From positions 6,760,501-6,824,500 of the forward strand of contig OZ005617.1 in the NCBI GenBank assembly GCA_963930655.1: a stretch of DNA of 64,000 nucleotides. Reading direction: 5' to 3'. The stretch comes from Myrica gale. Lineage: Eukaryota; Streptophyta; Magnoliopsida; Fagales; Myricaceae. The position numbers and the translations under genes were made by a program. This document shows, piece after piece, positions 46,780 through 59,801 of this stretch (the first letter of the stretch is position 1; each line of letters begins with the position of its first letter). The notes under the pieces were generated by a model. That model saw only the letters and a program-made list of their open reading frames with translations, did not search any database and was not told the DNA's origin.

Positions 46780-49700
46780 CGCTAGAAATTTCCTAAAGAA
46801 ACTCCATATGGGGGTGTTCTTATTTTTACCAGCAACTATATATATCTTCTAAAGCCTATTTTGGATCTGCAGGAACTGAATAATGTGATGTGCCCTTCTT
46901 TGACACACCTTCCAAAGTTCCAAACAACCCTTCAATACATGATGCAGCATTGGACAAAGTGGTGTGATGGTCATGTGATCACAATCAGATATCAGCATAT
47001 CTGAAAGTTCGTACAGTCGAGAATTATATAATATAATTGTACTGATCAGATATGCTTACTGCGATCCCCCTCTGTTCTCGATACCCAATATCCAAGAAGG
47101 CCTAAATCTTTTATTAACTAACTGACTTTATTTGGTCAGGCTACTCAACTTATACCTTTACCTCTGGAGTAACTTTTGTTTTATCCTTTCTGAAATCTGC
47201 TAAGAAACCAGAGGAAAGAAGAAAGAAATCTTCAAGATACCTATTCATTTAATAAAGTATGTAGTTTGTTTTAGCTTTTCTTAGCTTACGTATGGGCTTT
47301 TGTCAGCCATATGGGTCAGTTCTTTAAGGAGCTAGGCATGAGCTTGCATTGAATAGTCAATCTTCAGTACGTCTTCTCCTTTGAATAGAAAACCAATTTT
47401 TTAACCCAATTGTCAAGGAGAAATATTAGATCTCCATCAGAGCTCGTTACCACTTACCAGTGGGTGGTTCCGCGCTTTCTCATCAGAAGAAATACTGTAC
47501 GTCTTTGGGTCAAACTTGGCAAGCATCTTGTGAACGCGCGTGTATACATTCAGAATGAGAAATCAGGGAACAATTTCTTCCGAAATCGATGTGGCTGCCT
47601 TTTCAATGCTCTAAGAAACTCATGAGCTGCTTAGCATTGAAGATTCAACAGTCTTAACGCCAATGTTACGTGGGTAAGGAAGTTTCGCCTCCATTAAAAG
47701 GTTGGCTTGGCAAGATAACCGCAGTGATAAGCGGCAGCAGTTTTTCCTAATCACAATGCATGGTCCTAAGTATCTGAGCGCGCAATTAATTTCACGCTCT
47801 CCCTTCATTTGTGGATTGGTCTAACACGTAAGAACTTTTACTTCAAATGAAAGGCAAGAGATGTAGATTCCACCTAATCCTTATTCTAAGCTAATGAATA
47901 TCTGTCCTGAACAAAGTCATAGCTTTCTTTCTCTTTTCTTTGTTTTACTCCTGGCCGTTCGAATACTAACTAAATTAAGATACTATTTTGGCCATTTTAA
48001 ATATAATTTGTAATTAGGTTAGGAAAAGAAGAAAAGAAACCCGGCCAGAGAAGCCAGGAGATCAATTCAACAAATCCAAGAAAAGAAAGTAGATATTCTA
48101 ATTAATTAAGGATTTTAATTCCTAGCGTAATATTTCAATAGAGATGATTATTGGGTGGTTAAGTCATGAGTGACAACTCCCCTGTCCTGTGATTCGGGCA
48201 AGAAAAATGCACAAGCGATGCAATATTCCACACATTGCTCAGAGAAAATATGGAGAAAAAAGAAAAAGAAAATTTGGATACCCACACGTTATAGTTGACA
48301 AAATTACAAAGTGCCAAATATATATATACGTATAGAAATACCTAAGATTGAGAGAGATTTGGATTTTCAACTTTATAAATAAAAGGTTAGTTCTAGAAAT
48401 TCCATGTTGCGGAGGACACCAACTCTCTTGGATTGATATCCTAATGTTTAATGTCAATGTTTGAACTGACGAGTCATTCATAATGATTGACTGGAAGCTG
48501 GTTAATTAGTGTGAAAATGTCGAACCGATTAAGACACATTTGGTGTTGGTGTCCTGCAGCTTGAGCAGTTTGAATATATCAAACGATCATACGGCTAGCA
48601 AGGATTGTTATGGTGTTGGTGTACAGCTTGAGCAGTTTGAATCAAGCAATTGGGTTGTTATGGTGCTGGAATTCCAATATGGTGGTTAGCGGTGTGAAAT
48701 CTAACCGATACAATGTAGTTTAGGATCCTCAAATTGCTATCAGTTTCTTAATTTTCCTACCCGACAAGCTCTACCCATCTCTCAGCGTACATTGATCATC
48801 AATGTTTGTACGATTTTCCCTAGTTAGCTGATTTATCTCCAGCTTTAAATTCCATGTCTATTTATGGGATAAGTTGTGTCAATCCCTTAAATTTTATACT
48901 CCAAATTTAGTACGATATCAATCTACCCTTAATTATTAAAACGGTGATTTATAGATCTTTTAAAAGTCTCAAGTAAGATAAAAAAATACAAAATGACCAA
49001 AATGCTCTTTGAAGACAAATTCTACAAAAATTTTAAAAATTATTATTTTTTTTAAATGATATTTAGAAAAAATTATTATTTTTTAAATAAGTTATTGAAA
49101 CTCTATTTCAATAATCTATTTAATTTTAAAAAATTTATATTGGAAGGGTATTTTAGTAATTTTGCATGAAAATGTTAGAGATTTTCAAAAGATAAAAGAA
49201 GTAAATAGTTGAGGAGTCCAGATTTATTTTACACTATAAATATGGGGTCAACTATAATGTTTTCTCAAAAATGAAAAAGCCAATAGAAAATTTGAAGGAT
49301 TACAATATATCGACTGTTAGAATGACATGCTGCGCGCGTCAGGTATCATGTTGTCAATATAATTAGATCCCTGGTGTGAATGGGTCCATATCTTTAAATT
49401 GAAACATACGTCAAAAATATGTACGCATAAATTTATAAGTTAAATAAAAAACTTAAGCACAAGGTACAAATTATTTAGAACTAGCTAGGAATATAAGTAA
49501 TAAAACCTCCGCATGCATCGGACGAGGAAAAAAACAAAAACCTTTAAACCTCTACATTTGCTGAGTGGGGTTAAAATAAATAAATAAATAAATAATGGGA
49601 GAAAAGTGAAGATCACAAGATAACCTTTGCAATTTAATATGTCGAGTTTTCATTAATGATTTAGGCAACTCCAATAAAAAGTCAAATTTTTTTTAATAAG

Positions 49701-49865
49701 TAATGCAATTTATGTTTCCTAAATTTTTTATTTAATAATCTATTATTATTATTACATTAAAAAATAAAAGAACCCACTTAAATTTTCGCTTTCCACCCCT
49801 AACTTTCAATGATTTAGCCAACTACAATAAAATGTCACTGTTAAAAAACAAAGGTGGCCAGACTT

Positions 49866-50132
49866 TTTTTTTGTGACGAGGGAAATTCGGGCACCCAATC
49901 ATGTGCCCCGAGCTTGGACGGACCTGACCCAGTATACGCACAAGGTGGACTTAACGCCACGGTAAATCCCGGGCCGCGCAGCCTTCTCAAACCACACATG
50001 CCAGTTAAGTCCAGCTTCGCAGAGGGAATGACCCCAAAGAATTATTTGCACCTGAGAGGATTCAAACTTGGGACCTCAGGGAAGCACCCCTAGGCCCCAA
50101 GCCTTCGCCACTCAGGCCAATCCCTTGGAGTT
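49866..50132 (-). mobile_element. tRNA-derived SINE, about 267 bp
   Basis: On the minus strand it has an A-box-like TGGCCTGAGTGGCGAAGG, a B-box-like GTTTGAATCC, a long unique body and an A-run at its 3' end (T run at 49864-49872 on the plus strand). The flanks AAGGTGGCCAGACTT (49851-49865) and AAGGTGACCAGACTT (50133-50147) form a 15-bp target duplication with one mismatch. The plus-strand open frame here is an artefact of the SINE. Confidence 0.85.
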
Positions 50133-50796
50133 AAGGTGACCAGACTTTCCTCACGTGAAATATTGCCCTTATTGAATAACCAAGAGTAAAACAGACTCGC
50201 AACCTTGCATGTCCTTTAAAAGATGGTAAAAAGAAGTATATTCCAAAAAAAAAAAAAATATATTGGAACAACTCACTTGCCAGAATTTGAAAAAAAAAAA
50301 AATTATAATAGAAGTGCCAAATGCTTATATGTATTTATTTCCTTAGAAAATAAATGTTTTTTTTCAGAAATCCTTATTAGAGTATTGTGTTCAACCACTA
50401 TGTACCTAAGCAACATTTTGGTGTGTTCTCCGGGGCTCTGTATCCACATTAATGTCACTAAACAGAGGAAACAGGCAAAAACACCAAGGAAAAGTAATTA
50501 TCTAATAAAAGAATTTATATATGAATTAAATTTCAAGAAAAAAAATAACCAAACTAGACAATGCCACTACCCATGTACATTGGGGATTCCACTCCAAGAG
50601 AGTGTAACAAAACCAAAAAAAAAAGAAAAGAGAAATAATAAAAAAGAAAACAGAGGAGAATATAATTTTTTATTATGCTAGAGATTATTTGATTTTTTTT
50701 TTTGGTTTGAGAGTACAAAACAAAGAAAAAAAAAACTGGCACTCATCTAGTGGGGCCTGTAACCGGGCCTGGGCTATTAACATTTGGGCTTCGGCC

Positions 50797-52148
50797 CTAA
50801 GAGAGGTAAGCTTCGATACTGGAACTTCTCAAGGTGCTGCAAAGTGGGCAAGCTTGAGCCACTTGGTCACACTCTGTACAGAGGCACAGATGCCGACACG
50901 GCAACAGAACCACCGAGGCGATACGTTTCCCACACGCTTTACATCTCGGCCCCGACACGACCACACGGTCCGGGTCAATATACGCCGACTCGGCGTCCTC
51001 AGCCTGGCCCTCCGCGGGACACTCTGGCTGATCCTCCATCCGCCTGATATCCTGCGCGGGGCCTACCCCTACCCCTACTCCTCCTCCGCTCATTATGACC
51101 TTCTGGAGCTGGACCTGCAGGGAGGCGGCTGTGGCCTCCTGGGCCCTGGCCTTGGCCTGCCAAACTTGCGCCTCCACACTAAGTTGCGCCGCGCGTGCCT
51201 CTAATTCGGAGTTCCTGCGCGCGGCCTTCTCCACCTCGGCCTCCTTCTCACGCAGCCTCCTAGCCACCGGCCCCTCCGCTGCGCCTAGCAGCGAACGATA
51301 GTGTCTCTGCCTCTTCTCTGCTAATGTGCGCCGTAGTTGCTCTCCCTATGAATCAGTTCCACATAAATGAAAATGAAAAACTTCTACTTTAAATACAAAA
51401 TCAAAAGCAGATAAAATTGAATACGAGAAAGCCCATTTGAGCGCAGAGGAAAATATATACCTGGGCTTGGAGGAATTGCTCGATTTCGTCCCGCTGTTGT
51501 TTGATTTGGGTTGCCAAGTCTTCTGCTATTAGAGATAAGAAAGCAGATGATGAGGGACAAACATGCTGTTGCTGTTGCTGCTGCTGTTGTAATTGTTGTT
51601 GTTGAAATTGTTGTCGATGTTGTTGTTGTTGCTGCTGCTGTTGATCTCCGAAGGATAAGCGGAGGCCAGTGGAGACCACATTGGGCTGGTGATGCTGGTT
51701 GGTGTTGTTGTTGTGGAGTTGAGAGAGGTCTATAAGCTGAGAAGGTTGGGATTGCAGAGAGAACATTGGATTGATTGGAGCTGATGACGATACCCCAGTA
51801 GTTTGTGCAACTTCTCTAGCTCTCTTGCGCGTATTGTTATTAGTTCCCCCTGTGTTTCAAGAACAAAGATAGCCCATTTCGTGAGGAACATGCTTATACA
51901 ATTAATTAGAACATTGAATTGGCTTCCAAAGCATAAGAGCTCAATTGGGGTTGCCAAATTTTTTGATAAAAAGAACAGAGAGAACTGAAAATATCTTACC
52001 TCCATTGTTAATGAATAACATGTGGGATTGATCAAGAAATCCTCCTGGTTGTGGTTGTAGTGGATAATCGAGGCCTTCTTGAGCGTTTCTACAAAGAGGC
52101 AAGGAACATAAAGGATTAGAAAACAGAAAGAAGAAAGAAGATAGAGGT

Positions 52149-52191
<43 letters not shown>

Positions 52192-52241
52192 AACCTGTTT
52201 AAGAGGAGGACATTTGAAGGGTATTGAGCCTGGACGGCCAT
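50797..52241 (-). CDS. BOI-related RING-type E3 ubiquitin ligase, 4 exons, 357 aa
   Basis: Minus-strand exons 52241-52195, 52088-52000, 51849-51461 and 51345-50797 with GT-AG introns and matching phases (358 codons with stop). The protein starts MAVQAQYPSNVLLLNR and continues with the conserved GFLDQSHMLF. A basic RKRAR stretch (residues 53-57) may be a nuclear signal. A polyglutamine tract spans 115-140, and a long helical, coiled-coil-like region (about 150-260) follows, with EEL/AxQ-rich sequence as in S-RNase-binding proteins. The C-terminus is a C3HC4 RING: Cys310, Cys313, Cys325, His327, Cys331, Cys334, Cys341 and Cys344 (VVLLPCRHLCLC...ACPLC). BOI and BRG proteins ubiquitinate targets in cell-death, pathogen-defence and gibberellin (DELLA) pathways. 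Whether this is BOI or a BRG paralogue is not settled, so no symbol is given. CAA/CAG codons encode the Gln run. Confidence 0.95.
51556..51650. repeat. CAA/CAG coding repeat (polyglutamine of the RING gene)
   Basis: The minus strand has mixed CAG/CAA codons, mostly Gln, interrupted by HRQQF and L. Mixed codons slow slippage but the region is a likely length polymorphism. Confidence 0.85.
52151..52187. repeat. (GA)n microsatellite in intron 1 of the RING gene
   Basis: About 18 GA units, only a few bases downstream of the exon 1 donor on the minus strand. Confidence 0.9.
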
Positions 52242-55200
52242 TAGAGATTGTTACGGAATAGATGATATTGAATGATAGGGAAGGTGAAGAGCCAAATGGG
52301 GTGTGGGGGAGTGGACGGGATATGTATGAATAAGAGGAAAGGCAAATGATATATGAGAGGGCCGAGGCTATCAAGGGGTGGTGTGGAGCAATGTGAAGGG
52401 CCAAACAATAAACGCTAGCACATAAGAAGCATGAAAGAGAAGGAAGATGCTTCTCCCAAAGCCGAGGCGGACTCTTCAATGAATTTTTTTTGAAAATAAA
52501 AAGAAACTTGGGAAATATACAAAGAGAGAGAGAAGGGAATCAAAATGAATATGAGACGGAAATTATGTCTGTTGAGAGGCCACCACTACCAACATCAACA
52601 CCACCATCCATACCCTTCTTCATATCTCTCTCTCTCCTTCTTGCACTTTGTATTCACCTACTTTTCTTTCGCTACGTTTGCCTTGTTTTGCTATATATGC
52701 TTCTTACGGGTAATATATATCTTTCTTCTCACAATATATGAGATAGAGAGGGAACGAGAAAAGTAGAGAGAGAGAGAGAGAAATAGGGCAAGAGAGGAAG
52801 AGATAGATGCGATTGAAACGAATCAGTCCAAGAGAGAGAACTTATTCTGCTCTTTTCTTTCTATAAGCTTTATTTCTTACCTTTGCTTCTTCTCCTCCGC
52901 GTGGGGTTGGCTTTTCTTGAGGAGGAGCCCTCGTGTTCGTTATCACCAACACCAATGTCGTTTACTTTTTGTACTATATTTATTATTTTTCTAATTGTGT
53001 TATTTTATTTTCTCAAAAAATTCGTCAAATTAATAATGAAATATTAAGTAAAAGAAAAATAAATAGGAGAGAGAGAGAGAGTGGTGGCAGTGGCTTCGGT
53101 GAAAATGGGTGAGACATTGGTGCTGGAGTTGTGAAGATGTTGGTGGACGTGTTGGTCTTTGCCGCTTTCGCTGCAGCTAGGATTGTTTGTATATGGCCCA
53201 TGCGTCTCTCGCCAAGCTTTGCCCATCTTTCTCTCTTTAATATTTCCTCGGAATAATTTTTACCCAAAACATTGTTAATAATAATTATTATTTAATTTCA
53301 TAATATTTACTCATTTTTTTCAGTTCTAAAATGTCTAGGTTTTTTTTTATCAAAACTGAATTTTATATTTATCGGGGGTTTATATGTAAAAACAAAAACT
53401 CTTCCGATCGAGATAAGAAAGGAAGAAGAAGTCCTCTAGAATCTAACTAAACTTTCTTTTCTTGGTTATTAATCTCCTTCCTAATTCATTACTTTGCCAC
53501 TAAAAGTCACGTTGGAAAAGTTCCCAAAATCTATCCCTAAAGCTAAAATCTGATATATACACGTAATCTATTTGCTAATAAAAATATATATAATATATTG
53601 ATAAAAAAACAGAAAAAAAGGAAGTAGAAGCACCATTCTCGAAAGAAGAAAGAAAGTTCGTTGTTTTCTGGAATTATATATACATATGGCTTAACTGGGG
53701 TTTGCCAAATAGTCTTTGTAGTTTGTTCTATTAATCTTAGTTGTAATTTCCATTAAAAGCAGTCTGCTTCTCTCTATTTACTATAATTCCACACTTGGTG
53801 CGTAAATCCGTTTGAGAAAGGGTTTTAGAGTTTAATTACTTGGTTTTGAAGATTCATGAATTCAAAATCAACAGCTATATATATATGCTGCCTTTTTATT
53901 TCTATGTATTCCTTAACTTAGAAACATAAAGGGAACAGATCAGAATACTACCAACCTAATTTCTTGCTTGTTTGTCGTTGATCAGTTCTCTCTTTTCCCT
54001 TTGGAAATTAAGGAGGTTAGTCTAATTTGATCAAGTTTTCGTTCTAGATAGTGTCAAACTCATAATGCAGCCGTTTTGACCTTCAATCTAGGGATGATCA
54101 GATGGGTGAATAAGAAAAAGAAAACAGAAAAAGCTTCGAATTAAATTGAATGGGATATTAAAGAGAAACAAAATCTATGTTTTAGTAAACAAATGGAAAC
54201 TTTATTGGCATATAATTAATAAACCCATTAATTAGTTACTCCATTAAGAGAGGCGAAATTGAAAATTTTGCATGATATTCGAACGGATGCTCGCACAACT
54301 TTTGAACCCTCCTATTGGTTTTTCCATTTCCTTTATTGTCTTTAGGCGCCTCATTAGGTTTTGTCAATTTTGGTAGTCATGTAGATAGTTATTGCTATGC
54401 ATTTATTGTGGCTACCACCATCATTTCATACACCATATTATATATCTGTGCATTGCATTTGGTCATGGTATATATGAAGGATCATGAGAAGTGGGTGAAT
54501 CATGAGTTCTATATATCCTTTTATTCATTTCAATCTTTCAAGCAGAGAAAAATTTTCTTGCAAAAAAATAAAAAGAAAAAAGGGTACTGAAAATAACATC
54601 TAAAGTTGTTCTCCGAAAGCCTTTTAATTATATTCCTGATCCACATTCCATGTACGTACAGTAAGTTGACGAATGAGGAATATAATCGTAAACTTCATAT
54701 TTTTGATTTTTTTTTTTAAAAGGAGGCATTTTTGAATAAATCAACCGGCCACTTGAATGTATACTAGATGACGACTCATGGCAACACAAGTTGCAGCTTC
54801 GATCGCCATGTACCAAGAAAATGTTCTCCAAGACTCATAAAAACAAGCACCTAGTGGTCCAACCATAATTATGACATTGTGGGTATAGTCCAAAGGGAAA
54901 ACCAATCAATAGAAGATCTACAAAAAGCTTTCTATAAAAATGGGAAAACTATAGATGCGTACCCAAGGGGATATTTGATGTAAAATGAGGAAGAAAGATT
55001 CGAAGAGAAAGGAAGTTCCCTTTTAGACTTTTGGGAAATTATATGACTGATCAGGAACCGAGCAATTGATGTTTATTTGTGGGGGGTGACTAGTGAAGAT
55101 TTTTTTTGATATATTGGATACCTACATGACAAATTGGAACTCTAAAGTGGAGGAAAGAAAAATATGGCTGTTTGTTTAATCTAGATTGATTAATCTGTCT

Positions 55201-55680
55201 CCCTTTTCCTTATAAAATATTATAGATCCACAACTGCAATAGAACTTAACCTACATTTGGAGCTTATTTGTTTAGAAGAATTAGAAAACTTATGGCTCAG
55301 AATTGGTATGCAATATATAGGGGATTCAATTGGTTCCACAGTCTCTTAACGATCCACATACGTTTCTATCCTCTTGCATTTCTCAGCTTTTCCATTGATT
55401 TTTATATGGGTATCCTTATTTTACATGACTGTGTACATGGCTAATATTGTAGATTCAACAATCAATTTAGTTTTTATTTATTTATGAAATTGTCAAAAGG
55501 AAATCTTTTAGAATCGGCTTTCCCAATTGCTTCTAGATCTATATAAATGTTAAAAATAAGTGTCTTGGTATTACAACTCGAAAAGAAAACTGAATGAGTC
55601 TCGCAGAGAAAGTTTGAGTCGGTATTGGTAATCTTCCTCAAAACAAAGAAGGATTTCCTACTTTAATAAATGGAGGTGAC
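52242..55680. other. Upstream region of the RING gene and gene-free DNA
   Basis: Just above 52241 lies the presumed promoter/5' UTR (minus strand). GA-rich runs occur at 52520, 52740-52790 and 53066-53083. No further gene supported to 55.7 kb. Confidence 0.45.
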
Positions 55681-55714
55681 AAAGAAAGAGGGAAGCTGCC
55701 ACCAAAAAAGAGAA

Positions 55715-55730
55715 GGGGGGGGGGGGGGGG
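55715..55730. repeat. G16 homopolymer
   Basis: Sixteen consecutive G residues in a purine-rich stretch (AGAGAAG...AAGCAG). Long G runs are rare in AT-rich plant DNA. Confidence 0.9.
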
Positions 55731-58700
55731 AAGCAGAAATGTGAAAGAGATAGAGTGCTTGGAATGGCATCACGCATTTTGTCTTTGCTTAGGTCCCACT
55801 TAGGGTCGGCTTCCTCCGTCTATTAATCATCTCTCTCTCTCTGAGTCTTTCGGATAGTAATACAGCCCTGCACGGCAAATATGACTATCTCTCTCTCTGT
55901 CGTACCACAGACATACACAACTCACAACTCATTGTTTTCTTCTCCCTCTAAAGACAGCCTTTCTTTTTCTCTCTTTTTGTTTGATTGCTATCTGGGTTTA
56001 TCTGTCTATTAAAAACATATATAATAATATTCCTGGTAAGAGATCGAGCTATAAGCAAGATAATTAATTATCAACTTGTCTATTTTTCTTTTACCTGGTG
56101 TACGTGCGGGGATGCAAATATGAGACCCTTATTCTATATATTCTTACATATCCAAAAAAACAAAGGAAAAAAACCCAATAAGTTTACAATTAGTTTGGTG
56201 GAATTGAATGAACCCACGTTTCATAGCAGAGAGACGTATAATGATACAGCCCCTCCATCCATAAACAAGATCTTTGACATCTTGCTTAATGGAACACATG
56301 AATACGTTAATTTTGTCAACATTTGTTTTATTTTTAGATTGTCCAAATACCGAGTAACCTAAAGTGACTACTAGTATTTGGCGCACAGCGACTTGTAACC
56401 GCTATGGAGTGAAGAATATAGGGTGAAAAGTTAAAACCCTATACGCCATTTTTCATCCGTTTAAGCCAGATAGTTCTAGATTAAGGACCATTCGCTTAGA
56501 ATACTTTTAAGAATGATGTAACTTACGATGACATATGAAGTCTAGATATTCGGCCAAGTCAACATGTACAGTCATGTTTAACCGTACAAATATTATAATA
56601 CTGACCAACTTTTCCACACAAAGCCCTTTTGAATCCTCCTACGGTTTTTTCTTCTTCTGGGACCTAATGAACTTCTGCTTGGGGTTTGGGAAGGAGCTAG
56701 CTGGTTCATTAATTTTTATAATTAGGAAATTCAAAGCCCATTAATTATGATGCTTTCTTGTCTCTTGGCTTCCCGTAACTAGCTACCTGCAGCTTCTTAT
56801 TTAGTTTAATGTACATTTGAAGAAACATTAATTAATTTGAGGGAAATAAACAGATCCATTTAAGTATATATGGTCGATGCACCACTGCAGCAATTGTTAA
56901 AGCAATTGAAAGTGAAAGCTAGAAGAAACATGTTCTTAGTAGTTGGAGCATACAAAGCTGGAAAAGGAAGACCAGATCAGGTCGGTTCTCTGAATTATTA
57001 CGAGAAACTGGAAAAGTAGTTTTGAATAATTAACCAAAGGATCTCTTAATGAATTGAATTGACTAGGCTTAAGTTTCCATGTGACCACATGATATATATA
57101 CTTTTCTTTATGATATGATACAGAGGTCCTAAATGCAGATTTAGTAAATAAGAATTTGTTTTTTTTGCCCTTTCTTGTCCTATGCTTCTTATGCGGTTAC
57201 AGTCTAAACAAAAATGTGAGCCATCATTTCCAAGAAGTGTCATGAAATCAGGCGCATTTTCTTGGGTTGAAGCCCCACCAACTTTACTCCAAACATTACT
57301 TTAATCCTAATCCAACCATTCCCCATCTATTTTCTTGACCCACACACTCCCACGACTCCTTTTTCATTTTCTAGTTTTTTCTCCATTCACTGATCATCTC
57401 CTTTTCTTTTCCCGGCCTCTTTCTTTAGAGGTAAGTTTTGTTGGACTTCTGTTTTTATTAACGTTGCACCATCCTCGTATTAATTATGCGCAGTTCCTGC
57501 ACGGCCACGGCTCTACAGTTTACCCACTACCAGTACCCTTTTCTTTTTTCCACACCAAATGCACTCCTAACCATCCCTAATCACAAGCGACAAGTGTAGC
57601 AGAACATTTAATAATAAAACCCTTCACTTCATCTGCTTGTTATTTGAAAAAACTTACCCTGCACTTGCATCTTTTTTTCTCTTAATCTTTGTTATACAAT
57701 TAAAACCTCGATAATGTTCTAGAATATTTAATCTTTTAATATTTTATTCTTGTTAATGGAAATATTTTTTAGGGTACTCCCATTATTTAAACCAAAGCAG
57801 CTAGCATATCAACCATTGTATACTATATTATATCTTTTCTTTCATGGAAACCATCTCATGAGCTACCAAAGAAGCTGGTAATATGTGGAGATTATCTATC
57901 ATGGCGATCGATCGATTTCATCTGGGACACTATCCTATTGTGTATACTCTCCACCCATTGATAAATTTTAATGGTATCTGGAAACTTGGTGAACCATATA
58001 TTACCAAAACAAAACCCAAGTATCACTCAAATATCACCTAAAGTTTGCCATTTGCATATTGCGGCTGCACACAATCAACAATGCATAATTTGAAGTTTTT
58101 TTTCTGTCGTGCCTTCGAAGCATTAAGAAGGGAATTAAATAGCAGGGGATCAGTAGTTAAAGATAAACACCACTAGTGAAACCCTATATACAATGCTTGT
58201 TCTTTGTTGTTATAAAGAGGGAACAGGGGAGCTACGGATAGGTTAATTAAATACCTTATCATGGCAGTAATCTTTTCTGCCGTAAAAAGGATCACACAAA
58301 GAGGAATGAGGAGAGAGAGAGCAAAATAGACCATAAGAGGTAGAGTTGGAGCACCACCTATAATTTTTATTATTTATGAAAACGTGAGTGAGAGAGAGGG
58401 TGGGGGTACTCAGCCTTATAAGCCACCAATCGGCCGCAACATTAGTCTGTCGTGGGATTAAACTGACTTGAAACCTTAACTAATGGCTGTAATTACAACC
58501 GCCTTTATTTCATTTTTCCCTTAAAGTTTCTGCAAATTGATTATCAATAATCATGTGTTAATTATGTAAAAATGTTGAGGTGTTGAAGTTAGTGAAAAAG
58601 TGAAGATATAGATGATTTGAATAATTTTTTTTATATTTATTTGGAGTAAAAAGTAATGATTTGATGAGAATAAAGAAAATTTTAGAGAATTATTTTATTA

Positions 58701-59613
58701 CTACTCTCAAACATCTCAAATTATCATGTATTAATTATGTAGACATATATTACCCTGTTTCTATTATACCCAGCCACATCGAAGGGAAGCTGTATGGTTT
58801 CTCAAAGCTCTGATACTTTGCAACATGTCCATATTTAGTGCTCAAGACTGTCAGAATTAAAGGGTTGCTGTAGTTTCTAATTGGCTTTCACTAATTTCCA
58901 AAGATGAGAAGCCAAAGATTCAGAGATAACTACATGAACACATTTTTCTACGTAGATAATTATTAGACTTCCACAACAGAAAGCAACAAATCTAATGCTA
59001 CATATTTAAGTTTAAACACCTTTTTAATTAAGTTATCTTACACGTCAGAACATTAAACAACTTTGATAATTCCGTAAATAAGCCAAAAATTGCCGAATAA
59101 TTTGTATTAGTTTGACTTGTGGTTTTAATTGGAAGTTGGGGATACATATACATGATATATACAGGGACGGTGATTAACTCTAAAAGCCTTTTCTAGTTAT
59201 TTAAATATCATCTGTGTATGAAATAGGTAAACTCTAACCTAATATATGAGTATCATGATTTCTCACGACTGCTGCACATTAATTATTTGAAAAATTGATA
59301 GATCATGGTAACTTAGATTCCTTTATATATATATCTTTGAAAGATGAAACCTCTATAATTGTTGCCCTTGAACCATAGTGATCATCCTATAAAGACAAAG
59401 AATGCTGTTCACTACAGCTTGCATGTCATCGTCCTTCTTTGACATGTAGTTGCACATGGTGCATGCTCATATACAGCCTTGAATTGGTAGCCTAATCAAT
59501 ATCACTAGAAGACGATCGGGTAAAGTTTCATAAGTTTTTTCACTTGTTTTATTCTTAAAGAAAAAGCCCAAAAGGGTCAATAGAACTATTATCTTACAGA
59601 GAAAGAAAAAAAA
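55731..59613. other. Gene-free interval
   Basis: 55800-55990 is CT-rich, resembling a plant 5' UTR on the plus strand, but no coding region follows. A stretch at 58560-58735 (GTTGAGGTGTTGAAG...CTCAAACATCTCAAAT) looks like a degraded MITE with partly inverted ends. Confidence 0.4.
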
Positions 59614-59801
59614 AGTATACAGAGTACTTATGAATGATTCAACCCAGTGAATGACATCAAACCAATAGGGACTCATCACTGATGTAAATATATATCTTAC
59701 TTAGAGAAAAAGAAAAAAGAAAAAAACAAGTATACAGAGTACTTATGAATGATTCAACCCAGTGAATGACATCAAACCAATAGGGACTCATCACTGATGT
59801 A
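59614..59801. repeat. Identical 73-bp direct repeats, period 115 bp
   Basis: 59614-59686 and 59729-59801 are identical by eye (AGTATACAGAGTACTTATGA ... CATCACTGATGTA), separated by 42 bases of A/T-rich DNA. Confidence 0.92.

Larger units (their letters stand above)
42807..49865. other. Long gene-free interval
   Basis: No coding sequence is supported between 42.8 and 49.9 kb, apart from the small repeats listed separately. It holds a local tandem repeat of about 84 bases (46613-46779, CAGTCATAAA...CTGCTAATTT...ATAGCCCAC twice). There is also a looser repeat at 48542-48643 (GGTGTTGGTGT...CAGCTTGAGCAGTTTGAAT twice) and an AAAT run near 49578-49595. Confidence 0.45.

Noticed and set aside
47410..47625. 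71-codon open frame with protein-like look
   Set aside because: No recognisable motif, no neighbouring exon, no codon support.
49854..50093. 79-codon open frame on the plus strand
   Set aside because: It lies wholly in the SINE on the opposite strand.
50689..51204. 171-codon open frame on the plus strand
   Set aside because: Antisense to the last exon of the RING E3 gene; no known domain.
51730..52479. 249-codon open frame on the minus strand upstream of and through the RING gene's first exons
   Set aside because: Different frame from the spliced gene, crosses introns and the CT microsatellite, and has low-complexity Ser/Leu content.
55800..55990. Possible transcription unit start (CT-rich leader) on the plus strand
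   Set aside because: No coding sequence or conserved miRNA follows, so it was left as a note in the interval entry.
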